From Nitrospinota bacterium (GTDB taxonomy: Bacteria; Nitrospinota; Nitrospinia; Nitrospinales; Nitrospinaceae), in assembly GCA_027298165.1 (NCBI GenBank), contig JAPUGN010000107.1, forward strand, positions 1-6,300: 6,300 bases of DNA. The letters are read 5' to 3'. Of this stretch, positions 1-4,985 are shown piece by piece. Position numbers and translations under genes: made by a program. Within the stretch, counting starts at the first letter, position 1. The number at the start of each line of letters is the position of its first letter. Below the pieces are notes generated by a model, which saw only the letters and a list, made by a program, of their open reading frames with translations, did not search any database and was not told the DNA's origin.

Positions 1-705
1 TGCTATGTCTCCACTCATGCTGAACACGCTGTCTGTAATGATCAGCTTGCCTTTCACCCCGGAATATTTTTTCAGGCAGTGTTCCAGGTGATCCATATCG
101 TTGTGGCGGTAGCGCACCGTTTTGCCGTGGGCCACGGCGCATCCTTCATAGATGCTGGCATGGTTTTCCCGGTCGGAAAAAGCGATGTCCTTTCGGCCCA
201 GCAGGCAGGCAATCGTCCCCTGATTGGCCTGGTAGCCGGTGGACATGACGATGGTGTCCTCCCGTTTCAGAAAATGGGAAAGGTCGCGCTCCAGCGTTTT
301 ATGGAGGGTGAGGGTTCCATTGAGAAACCGGCTGCCGGTGCATCCGGTCCCGAATTTTTCCAATGCGGCTTTGGCTGCTTCGATGACACGGGGGTCTTTC
401 GTCAGGCCCAGATAGTTGTTGGTGGAAACGGTGATGACGTCGCGTCCCTCAATGGTGACGTGCGCGCCGTCCATCGCCTCGATTTCGCGAAAGTAAGGGT
501 AGATGCCGAGGTCCTTGGCTTGGTCGGGAGCGTCATAATTGTGGCATTTGGAAAGGACATCGTCGCTCTCCTGGGAGGGGCCTCGTAGGTGAGCGTTTTG
601 GAAATCAAAACTCTCTTTCAGTTTGGAAACGATCTGGTCCCGCCGGAGATGCGGCGGGGTTTCCTTTAAATTCTGGTTATCAAAGGATAGTTGAGAATAC
701 TTCAC
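1..705 (-). CDS. alpha-oxoamine synthase, serine-palmitoyltransferase-like (C-terminal part beyond window)
   Basis: PLP-dependent enzyme of the alpha-oxoamine synthase family (SPT, BioF, KBL), which condenses an amino acid with an acyl-CoA in the cytoplasm. The 235 visible residues contain YPYFREIE (69-76), NNYLGL (96-101), GTGCTGSRFLNGT (119-131), STGYQANQG (155-163), DRENHASI with the PLP-stacking His182, and DSVFSMSGDIA (225-235). From memory, the CTGSRFLNGT and STGYQANQG wording is closer to bacterial serine palmitoyltransferases than to BioF or KBL, but bioD lies about 2.3 kb upstream, so a BioF role is not excluded. The PLP lysine lies outside the window. I chose GTG at 705-703: a stop codon sits 3 codons upstream, AGAGGG lies 9 nt before it, and no ATG occurs until codon 77, which is inside the conserved core. 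The roughly 50 residues before the core are polar and lack recognisable motifs. Confidence 0.88.
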   Translation of the reverse strand, partial: MKYSQLSFDNQNLKETPPHLRRDQIVSKLKESFDFQNAHLRGPSQESDDVLSKCHNYDAPDQAKDLGIYPYFREIEAMDGAHVTIEGRDVITVSTNNYLGLTKDPRVIEAAKAALEKFGTGCTGSRFLNGTLTLHKTLERDLSHFLKREDTIVMSTGYQANQGTIACLLGRKDIAFSDRENHASIYEGCAVAHGKTVRYRHNDMDHLEHCLKKYSGVKGKLIITDSVFSMSGDIA

Positions 706-734
706 AAGCTTTTACCCTCTCAAAAAGCTTTTGT
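703..734 (-). promoter_or_regulatory. hairpin presenting the ribosome-binding site of the oxoamine synthase
   Basis: On the minus strand, AAGCTTTT and AAAAGCTT form a perfect 8-bp stem, which ACA/TGT extends with one bulged A. The 9-nt loop TGAGAGGGT holds the Shine-Dalgarno sequence, and the GTG start codon (705-703) sits at the foot of the 3' arm. The stem is AU-rich, so it would be only moderately stable. The pairing is seen in the sequence; a role in translation control is inference. Confidence 0.45.
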
Positions 735-1011
735 CATTCAGGATTAAGAACCCTGGGTCACGCGATCCGAATATCCCTCGGGTTATCGGCAAATGATCTG
801 GAATTGTGGGCAGTCCGATTTTGCTGAACTATTATGGAATGGTTGATTAATTATTTAGATAAGATTATCACTAAATACCTTGAATTGCAATGACTACAAA
901 GGCTTAACTGCACAGTAGCAGGGTTGAGACGGCCTGGATATCCTGCTGATCTTCATGATATTTTCCTGTGTAACGGAGGAAATCCAGAGGATGTACTCAA
1001 CCTGCAAAGCT
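706..1011. other. gene-free AT-rich intergenic region
   Basis: This stretch separates the lipoprotein stop from the oxoamine synthase start, and no open frame of useful length or with family resemblance is present. It contains an imperfect palindrome (853-876). On the minus strand there is a weak promoter pair: TTGCAA (890-885) with GATAAT (869-864) at a short 15-nt spacing. An inverted repeat TTTCCT/AGGAAA (962-967, 977-982) lacks a T-run, so it is not a convincing terminator. The oxoamine synthase is probably transcribed from within this region. Confidence 0.5.
853..876. repeat. imperfect AT-rich palindrome, possible operator
   Basis: The core is GATAA-GA-TTATC (858-869). It is flanked by ATTTA on the left and TAAAT on the right, with the right side carrying two extra bases. 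It overlaps the best available minus-strand -10 candidate (GATAAT, 869-864) of the oxoamine synthase gene, as expected for a repressor site. The symmetry is seen; the operator role is inferred. Confidence 0.3.
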
Positions 1012-1650
1012 TCACCCGGTTAAAAAACGGTTGAGTTTGGGATCGTCCACTATCTGGTGCAGCAACTGGGTGAGGCCGTAGTTCAGCATTTTTTCGTTTT
1101 CCAGTTTACTGGGAAGGGTGTCATAAGATTTTTTGATGAAAAAATCGTACTCTTTACCGAAGGTAATACTCCGATTTTTAGCGGCCACTTTCATTTTGGA
1201 ACGAAGGCGCACCTGGATTTGGTATTGGCCGTCGGCACCTTCAGTTCTGGCTAGCCGGAACCGGAGTTCAAGTTTGGTGATGTAGATGGTAACTTCGCGG
1301 GGACTGCCGGTGCCTTTGCCGTCGGTGTGATAACCCTGTAACTGGAAAGCTTCCTCTGCGATTTTCTGAAAGGTATTATCCAATTGAACGGAGGCATGAT
1401 GATCTTGGGTCACCAAGGCTCGGCCGGATTTGATTTTTCGATCGGAATCCTTCCTCAACAGGATATTCCGTCTTCGTTTGTCCACTACGGAAAGGTTGAG
1501 GTTTTTTCCGGAACCCAGGTCGGATTCATGGATCAGGATTCTAGGGTGAAGGTCAAAAAAACCTGCTTTCTGCTGGGTTTTGCAGGCCCCGACGGTCCCT
1601 GCTAAAAGCAGCATCATGGCGATGCAAATACCTGCTTTGAATGGGTTCAT
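1012..1650 (-). CDS. YajG-like secreted lipoprotein
   Basis: A 212-residue protein with a lipoprotein signal peptide: MNPFK, then a hydrophobic stretch (about residues 6-20), then a VGAC lipobox with Cys23 as the probable lipidated residue. Asp is absent right after Cys (KTQQ follows), which favours the outer membrane. The body follows the YajG/DUF4410-like pattern as I remember it: a short N-terminal strand (ILIHESDL), an LNLSVVDKRRRN segment, an amphipathic helix ending QLQGYHT, a strand YITKLELRFRL, and a long strand region QIQVRLRSKMKVAAKN. A final helix (NYGLTQLLHQIVDD) precedes the C-terminus LNRFLTG. The family's biochemical function is not established. The ATG at 1650 is chosen because the signal peptide starts there, although the upstream SD is poor. 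It stands alone on the minus strand, with about 270 bp upstream and 306 bp downstream. The family call is moderately sure, lipoprotein status nearly certain. Confidence 0.82.
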   Translation of the reverse strand: MNPFKAGICIAMMLLLAGTVGACKTQQKAGFFDLHPRILIHESDLGSGKNLNLSVVDKRRRNILLRKDSDRKIKSGRALVTQDHHASVQLDNTFQKIAEEAFQLQGYHTDGKGTGSPREVTIYITKLELRFRLARTEGADGQYQIQVRLRSKMKVAAKNRSITFGKEYDFFIKKSYDTLPSKLENEKMLNYGLTQLLHQIVDDPKLNRFLTG

Positions 1651-1692
1651 AACACATGTCCCGGAAAGTATGGATGGACTGTATGTCCTTGG

Positions 1693-1720
1693 ATTTTTTG
1701 AATTGACTCTGTTCTATCAA
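1693..1720 (-). promoter_or_regulatory. possible promoter for the YajG-like lipoprotein gene
   Basis: TTGATA (1720-1715) and AAAAAT (1698-1693) lie 16 nt apart on the minus strand, which would put transcription about 36 nt before the ATG. It overlaps a plus-strand candidate promoter and an inverted repeat CTGTT/AACAG (1709-1713, 1724-1728). The match is modest. Confidence 0.3.
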
Positions 1721-1726
1721 TGTAAC
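1698..1726 (+). promoter_or_regulatory. possible promoter for the candidate structured RNA
   Basis: TTGAAT (1698-1703) and TGTAAC (1721-1726) are separated by exactly 17 nt. A start near 1733 would fall a few bases before the outermost paired segment of the candidate RNA at 1739. Each hexamer matches consensus at only 4 of 6 positions, so the position is better support than the sequence. Confidence 0.3.
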
Positions 1727-1738
1727 AGTTCATTTTAA

Positions 1739-1923
1739 GATTTCCAGTGGTTTTGGAGGTTGAGGCTCCCCGAAGGGGGCGAAAGGGCATAGACCCGCCC
1801 TCTCAGCAGAGGACAATAAGAGTTTTAAAGCGGGAAATTCAACGGTTTTTACGATTGACCCGGCGCGGAGGGCCGTTGCGACGCCGAGTAATAAAAATTT
1901 CACTCGACCGGACTGAAGGAGTC
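1739..1923 (+). ncRNA. candidate structured noncoding RNA (no known family recognised)
   Basis: This gap pairs with itself in a nested order. P1 pairs 1739-1748 with 1912-1923 (10 bp, two G-U pairs, an AA bulge). P2 pairs 1758-1764 with 1903-1909 (7 bp, one G-U). P3 pairs 1834-1839 with 1896-1901 (GAAATT/AATTTC, 6 bp). P4 pairs 1840-1845 with 1873-1878 (CAACGG/CCGTTG, 6 bp) and stacks directly on P3. Between the 5' arms of P2 and P3 lie local hairpins: GCTCCC-CGAA-GGGGGC (1765-1780), GGG/CCC (1785-1796) and CCTCT-CAGC-AGAGG (1799-1812). Several pairs are G-U on the plus strand and would be A-C mismatches on the minus strand, which favours plus-strand transcription. P1 runs into the def stop codon. 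The roughly 185-nt length recalls 6S RNA, but the layout does not match it, nor tmRNA, RNase P or SRP RNA as I know them. There is no T-run terminator. A weak sigma70-like promoter lies just upstream. Confidence 0.35.
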
Positions 1924-2446
1924 ACAAGGGTTTGGGCTTGGGCGAGGTGGCTTCCTGCGATTGCCGGCGAAACAAATCCCGGCGGCTGACCAGTCGGTGG
2001 AGCAGTAAAATGCCGTCCAGGTGATCCATTTCATGTTGAACCGCGCGCGCTTCATAGCGTTCCATGTGGAGCTCGAGCGCTTGGCCGAATTCATCCTGCG
2101 CCCGCACCTTGATGAATTTGGAGCGGGCCACGTTTCCGGTGTAGTCGGGAACCGACAGGCAACCTTCGCGCCCGACGGTTGACCCTTCCCGCCAGCTGAT
2201 TTCCGGGTTGATCAAGACCAACCGCCCGTGATGTTTGATTTTGGGTTTGCAGGAAACGTCGACGATTACGATCCGTTCAAACCGTCCCACCTGCGGTGCG
2301 GCGAGGCCGACACCGCCCGGACCCACGCGCATCGTTTCTTCCAGATCGCAAACGAACCCCCTCAGCGCATCATCGAACTGTTCCACCGGTTTGGAAATCT
2401 GTTTCAACCGCGGATCGGGATAAACCAGAATATCAAGAACGGCCAT
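1922..2446 (-). CDS. def: peptide deformylase
   Basis: Removes the formyl group from the initiator methionine of new proteins at the ribosome (EC 3.5.1.88). All three family motifs are intact in the 174 residues: GVGLAAPQ (45-52), EGCLSVP (94-100) and QHEMDH (137-142). These give metal ligands Cys96, His138 and His142 and the catalytic Glu139. The N-terminus LDILVYPDPRLKQISKPV is typical. The length is normal, and the C-terminus carries a polar tail ending PKPKPL. The ATG is 5 nt after the TAA of the upstream ACT gene. Its SD-like GGTG directly follows that stop codon (TAAGGTGC), so the two genes are surely co-transcribed and probably translationally coupled. No fmt (methionyl-tRNA formyltransferase) gene is seen beside it in this window, although def and fmt are often neighbours. 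Confidence 0.97.
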   Translation of the reverse strand: MAVLDILVYPDPRLKQISKPVEQFDDALRGFVCDLEETMRVGPGGVGLAAPQVGRFERIVIVDVSCKPKIKHHGRLVLINPEISWREGSTVGREGCLSVPDYTGNVARSKFIKVRAQDEFGQALELHMERYEARAVQHEMDHLDGILLLHRLVSRRDLFRRQSQEATSPKPKPL

Positions 2447-2451
2447 GCACC

Positions 2452-2976
2452 TTACCCGATCAGCGTGTCAATGGGTTCCAATTGGGTTTCCAATCCCTGG
2501 TCCTGCGCCAGCTTCTTCAACGCTTCCTCAAGGACTTCGATTCCCTGTTCGGCCACGCCCTCAATGGTCATGATGTAAATCGGATTATCCGCCGTTCCTC
2601 CGACGTCGGACTCCAGATTCAGAATATTGAAACCCTTTTCCGCAAGCGTGCCCGTGGCTTCGGCGACGATGCCGGCCCGGTCTGCCCCATAAACGGTGAT
2701 GCGCACGTCCGGCTCCACATGGTGCCGTAATTCTCCTTCGATGGCATCGACATGGTGACGCAGGTTGAAGGATTTGCAGATAGGCCCGATCAGATGGTCC
2801 AGCGCCTGCTCATCGCCGGCGGATTGCACCATGAGCATCACCGTAAAATTGCCGCCCAGCCGCACCATGGACGCTTCCCCCAGGTTGCATTCCCCTTCGT
2901 ACAACGCGCGGGTGATCTGGGCGACGATCCCGGGCTGGTCTTTGCCCACCAGGATCAGCATGAACCATTTTTTCAT
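2452..2976 (-). CDS. tandem ACT-domain protein, GcvR-like (glycine cleavage regulator family)
   Basis: A 174-residue cytoplasmic protein made of two ACT domains and nothing else. ACT1 is about residues 5-75, with the ligand-loop motif GKDQPGIV (11-18). ACT2 is about 92-170, with GADRAGIV (97-104). This layout fits GcvR, which in E. coli acts without a DNA-binding domain by holding the activator GcvA and responds to glycine. No gcvA or gcv genes are visible here, so the partner and ligand are unknown and the GcvR name is by architecture only. The start is well supported: AAGGAAGG lies just upstream of the ATG at 2976. It lies 60 nt after bioD and 5 nt before def on the same strand. Linkage to def suggests a constitutive housekeeping role rather than local gcv control. 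Confidence 0.88.
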   Translation of the reverse strand: MKKWFMLILVGKDQPGIVAQITRALYEGECNLGEASMVRLGGNFTVMLMVQSAGDEQALDHLIGPICKSFNLRHHVDAIEGELRHHVEPDVRITVYGADRAGIVAEATGTLAEKGFNILNLESDVGGTADNPIYIMTIEGVAEQGIEVLEEALKKLAQDQGLETQLEPIDTLIG

Positions 2977-3011
2977 AGAGCCTTCCTTTCAAACCGTCAA
3001 CGGATTCAGAA

Positions 3012-3040
3012 AACATGACACCCGTTCAAGGTTTTGTCAA
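3012..3040 (-). promoter_or_regulatory. possible internal promoter for the ACT gene and def
   Basis: A perfect TTGACA (3040-3035) overlaps the bioD stop codon. It is followed after 17 nt by CATGTT (3017-3012), a poor -10 with 3 of 6 matches. Transcription would start near 3005, about 30 nt before the ACT gene. This may let the ACT-def pair be expressed independently of bioD. Confidence 0.3.
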
Positions 3041-3753
3041 GCCGGGGTCAAGCGGGAGAAACGGACGCAGGATTCCAGCTGTTGCAGGCGTTCCGGGGTA
3101 AAACTCCGTGTGTCCAAAGAGTCGATGTAGGGAAACTCTCCCAGAACCTCCGTCCCGGATAGCGCTTCGATCAGCCGGGGCTGTTCCTGCTCGACCTCCC
3201 CCAACTCCCCCGGGTCACCTCGGTTGAAGATCACGCCCTGCACGGAAATATTATTTTGCTTCAGAGCATCCAGCGTCATCAGCGTATGGTTGAGAGTGCC
3301 CAGATGATAGCGGGTCACCACCACCGCCGGCAGGCCCAGATCGCGTATCAGGTCCACCACCCGGTAGTCGCGGGTAATCGGGACGTGCACGCCGCCGATG
3401 CCCTCCACCAGCATCCAATCGTATTTATCCGACAGGTTCCGGTAGGCTGATACAATCGTTTCCGGCTCGAGAGTCCGGTTTTCGATGAGGGCCGCCTGAT
3501 AAGGTGAGGCGGCGGGTTTGAGGCGAATAGGGCATACCTCGGACAAGTCGTCCTGGATATCGCCGCATTCCATCAGAAACAGGGCGTCAGAGTTGGCGGC
3601 GGAACTGCACTCGCGGTCCACACCGGTCTCCAGCGGTTTCATCACCCCGGTCTTCAAGCCCTGGTGCCGGAGCCAGGCCACAATCGCCCCCGTGACCACG
3701 GTTTTGCCGACCCCGGTATCTGTTCCCGTTATGAACAACCCCTGTGCTGGCAT
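3037..3753 (-). CDS. bioD: dethiobiotin synthetase
   Basis: ATP-dependent ring closure of 7,8-diaminopelargonic acid with CO2 to dethiobiotin (EC 6.3.3.3), the penultimate step of biotin synthesis. In the 238-residue product, FITGTDTGVGKT (7-18) is the P-loop with Lys17, KPLETG (39-44) and EGIGGVHVPI (117-126) are family motifs, LGTLNHTL is at 151-158, and GVIFNR with the base-contacting Asn is near 177. The frame is open up to 3885, but the added residues are not family-like. A GGAG lies 8 nt before the ATG at 3753 and only 2 nt before the ATG at 3759, and the best promoter puts the RNA start near 3867, inside the longer frame. So I place the start at 3753. It leads the bioD-ACT-def group. 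No other bio gene is certain here; the oxoamine synthase at the left edge might be a bioF relative. Confidence 0.95.
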   Translation of the reverse strand: MPAQGLFITGTDTGVGKTVVTGAIVAWLRHQGLKTGVMKPLETGVDRECSSAANSDALFLMECGDIQDDLSEVCPIRLKPAASPYQAALIENRTLEPETIVSAYRNLSDKYDWMLVEGIGGVHVPITRDYRVVDLIRDLGLPAVVVTRYHLGTLNHTLMTLDALKQNNISVQGVIFNRGDPGELGEVEQEQPRLIEALSGTEVLGEFPYIDSLDTRSFTPERLQQLESCVRFSRLTPA

Positions 3754-3822
3754 TTCCATTTCTCCGTTTTTAAAAAGGCCTATTGTAGGGAAGGGCAAAG
3801 ACAGATGCCATCTTTTATTTGT

Positions 3823-3866
3823 GGGAATTTGGACTCCGGGATCCACCGGGATTTTGGAAGACTCCG
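3823..3866. repeat. imperfect direct repeat in the bioD leader / divergent control region
   Basis: On the plus strand GGGAATTTGG-ACTCCG (3823-3838) recurs as GGGATTTTGG-AAG-ACTCCG (3848-3866), with one substitution and a 3-nt insertion. Between and around them CCGGGAT also occurs twice (3837-3843, 3846-3852). The right copy covers the -35 hexamer of the plus-strand promoter, and the pair lies at the start of the predicted bioD leader. Paired copies on roughly 25-28 bp spacing suit a regulator binding site. The repeat is seen; its use is inferred. It does not resemble the BirA operator I know. Confidence 0.5.
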
Positions 3867-3881
3867 CATTTCTGCTATAAT
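3854..3881 (+). promoter_or_regulatory. extended -10 promoter for the CPCC small-protein gene
   Basis: A perfect TATAAT (3876-3881) preceded by TGC (3873-3875) forms an extended -10 element, with TTGGAA (3854-3859) as -35 at 16-nt spacing. Transcription would start near 3888, giving a leader of about 35 nt to the ATG at 3923. Confidence 0.65.
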
Positions 3882-3901
3882 CCATTTGTGTTGACTGTCA
3901 T
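3874..3901 (-). promoter_or_regulatory. divergent promoter for bioD
   Basis: ATGACA (3901-3896, 5 of 6) and TATAGC (3879-3874, 4 of 6) lie 16 nt apart. The -10 shares bases with the TATAAT of the plus-strand promoter, so the two promoters overlap and should compete. The start near 3867 gives bioD a leader of about 114 nt. A TGAC-T-GTCA palindrome (3892-3900) covers the -35. Confidence 0.5.
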
Positions 3902-3922
3902 TCTTTTTCGAAAGGCCGGACC

Positions 3923-4213
3923 ATGAGTTCAAACTTGGAGATCACCTGCCCCTGTTGCGAGGCCAAATTACGGTTGGATCAGAAAACCGGTGAGGTGCTC
4001 TGGAAAGAGGAGAAGAAAAAAGAGCTCTCCTCTCTTTCCGATATGGTCCATGACCTTGCCGAACATCAAAAAGAGAGCCAGTCCATGTTCCAGAAACAAA
4101 AGGAACTGCAAAAAGACAAGTCCCGTCTTCTGACAGAGAAATTCAAGGAAGCGCAGAAGAATATCGACAAATCAGACACCTCCAAACCTCTCCGCGATTT
4201 TGACCTGGACTGA
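3923..4213 (+). CDS. small CPCC-motif protein with a charged helical tail, function unknown
   Basis: A 96-residue cytoplasmic protein. Its N-terminus holds a half zinc-ribbon-like motif, ITCPCCEAKLRLD, with Cys9, Cys11 and Cys12. Only one cysteine cluster exists, so metal binding would need a dimer or partner. Residues 28-85 are very rich in Lys, Glu and Gln and look like a long helix or coiled coil. The C-terminus is acidic (PLRDFDLD). I recall similar small hypothetical proteins (CPCC, TGEVL, charged helix, ending in an acidic FDLD-like tail) in other bacterial phyla, but know no function. Start support: AAAGG 7 nt upstream and a strong extended -10 promoter. It is divergent from bioD and convergent with the PhnP-type gene, with no bases between the two stop codons. 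Confidence 0.88.
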   Translation: MSSNLEITCPCCEAKLRLDQKTGEVLWKEEKKKELSSLSDMVHDLAEHQKESQSMFQKQKELQKDKSRLLTEKFKEAQKNIDKSDTSKPLRDFDLD

Positions 4214-4978
4214 TTACAGATTCAGCGTCAACCCGTCATAAGCCAGCTCCACGTTCTCCGGCAAATCCCGGCTGACTGTTTCGTGATCGAACTTGTGGTT
4301 GATGTGGGTGAGGATCGCCCGCTTCGGCCGGAGTTCCGCGATAGCTTCCAGGGCCTGATCCAGACAGAAATGCGTGGCGTGCGGTTCGTAACCCAGGGCG
4401 TTCAGCACCAGGACGTCCAGCCCGGAAAGTATTTCTCTGGCTTTTTCAGGCAGGCCGCTGCAGTCGGTGACGTAGGCCGCGTTGTTGATTTTATATCCCA
4501 GGATGGTCATGTTGCCGTGGATGATGTCCACCGGCTGGACCCGGACGCCTCCCAACGCAAATGAATCGCCGTTCAGGGTGATCATGTCGAGTTGAGGCAC
4601 CCCGCCTCCCAGTGGCTTTTGCCCGTTGAAGATATAATTGAAATTCTTCTTGATTGCAGCCAGCGTCAACTCGTTGCCATAACAGGGGATGACATTTTTG
4701 TTGAAAAAATTAAAGCAGCGCAACTCGTCGATGCCGTGGACGTGGTCGGCGTGGTGGTGCGTGTACAGCACACCGTCGATCCGGGTGATGTTGTGCCGCA
4801 GGCACTGTTGCCTGAGGTCGGTGGAGGTATCGATCAGGAAATTGAATCCGTTGTTCTGCACCAGCACCGAGGACCGCAGGCGCTTGTTGCGCGGGTCGTC
4901 CGATTTACAGACGGCGCAGGGACAGCATAACGTGGGGATACCGGTGGAGGTTCCGGTTCCGAGAAACAGAATTTTCAT
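4214..4978 (-). CDS. PhnP-type metallo-beta-lactamase-fold hydrolase
   Basis: A 254-residue metal-dependent hydrolase of the PhnP branch, whose E. coli member is a phosphoribosyl cyclic phosphodiesterase. It starts MKILFLGTGTSTGIP. C19-P-C21-x-x-C24 and His228 correspond to the structural zinc site of PhnP. HHHADH (74-79) gives His74, His76, Asp78 and His79, with His154, Asp172 (VTDCSG) and His225 (LTHINH) completing the two-metal active site. All expected ligands are present, so it should be active. No phn genes are near, so the substrate need not be a phosphonate intermediate; many lone homologues are uncharacterised. The ATG is 7 nt after the stop of the CDF exporter gene, with no clear SD, suggesting translational coupling. 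Its TAA directly abuts the TGA of the opposing small gene. Confidence 0.9.
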   Translation of the reverse strand: MKILFLGTGTSTGIPTLCCPCAVCKSDDPRNKRLRSSVLVQNNGFNFLIDTSTDLRQQCLRHNITRIDGVLYTHHHADHVHGIDELRCFNFFNKNVIPCYGNELTLAAIKKNFNYIFNGQKPLGGGVPQLDMITLNGDSFALGGVRVQPVDIIHGNMTILGYKINNAAYVTDCSGLPEKAREILSGLDVLVLNALGYEPHATHFCLDQALEAIAELRPKRAILTHINHKFDHETVSRDLPENVELAYDGLTLNL

Positions 4979-4985
4979 GGCAGAC

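Noticed and set aside
79..588. A 169-residue plus-strand open frame at the left edge
   Set aside because: It lies wholly inside the oxoamine synthase gene on the opposite strand, whose conserved motifs are unmistakable.
962..982. TTTCCT/AGGAAA inverted repeat as a terminator after the lipoprotein gene
   Set aside because: The stem is short and AT-rich with a 9-nt loop and no following T-run on the minus strand.
1739..1923. Assigning the candidate RNA as 6S RNA, from its length and closing stem
   Set aside because: A 6S RNA has a rod with a central bubble. Here there are tens of bases with local hairpins on the 5' side and one base on the 3' side, and no 6S sequence signature is present.
1747..1989. 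Plus-strand open frame of 80 residues crossing the candidate RNA and the end of def
   Set aside because: The product is Arg-rich with no recognisable pattern, and its second half is the shadow of def on the other strand.
3754..3885. N-terminal extension of bioD by 44 residues to an ATG at 3885
   Set aside because: The extra residues do not resemble BioD, there is a better SD for the ATG at 3753, and the predicted promoter and direct repeat lie inside the extension.
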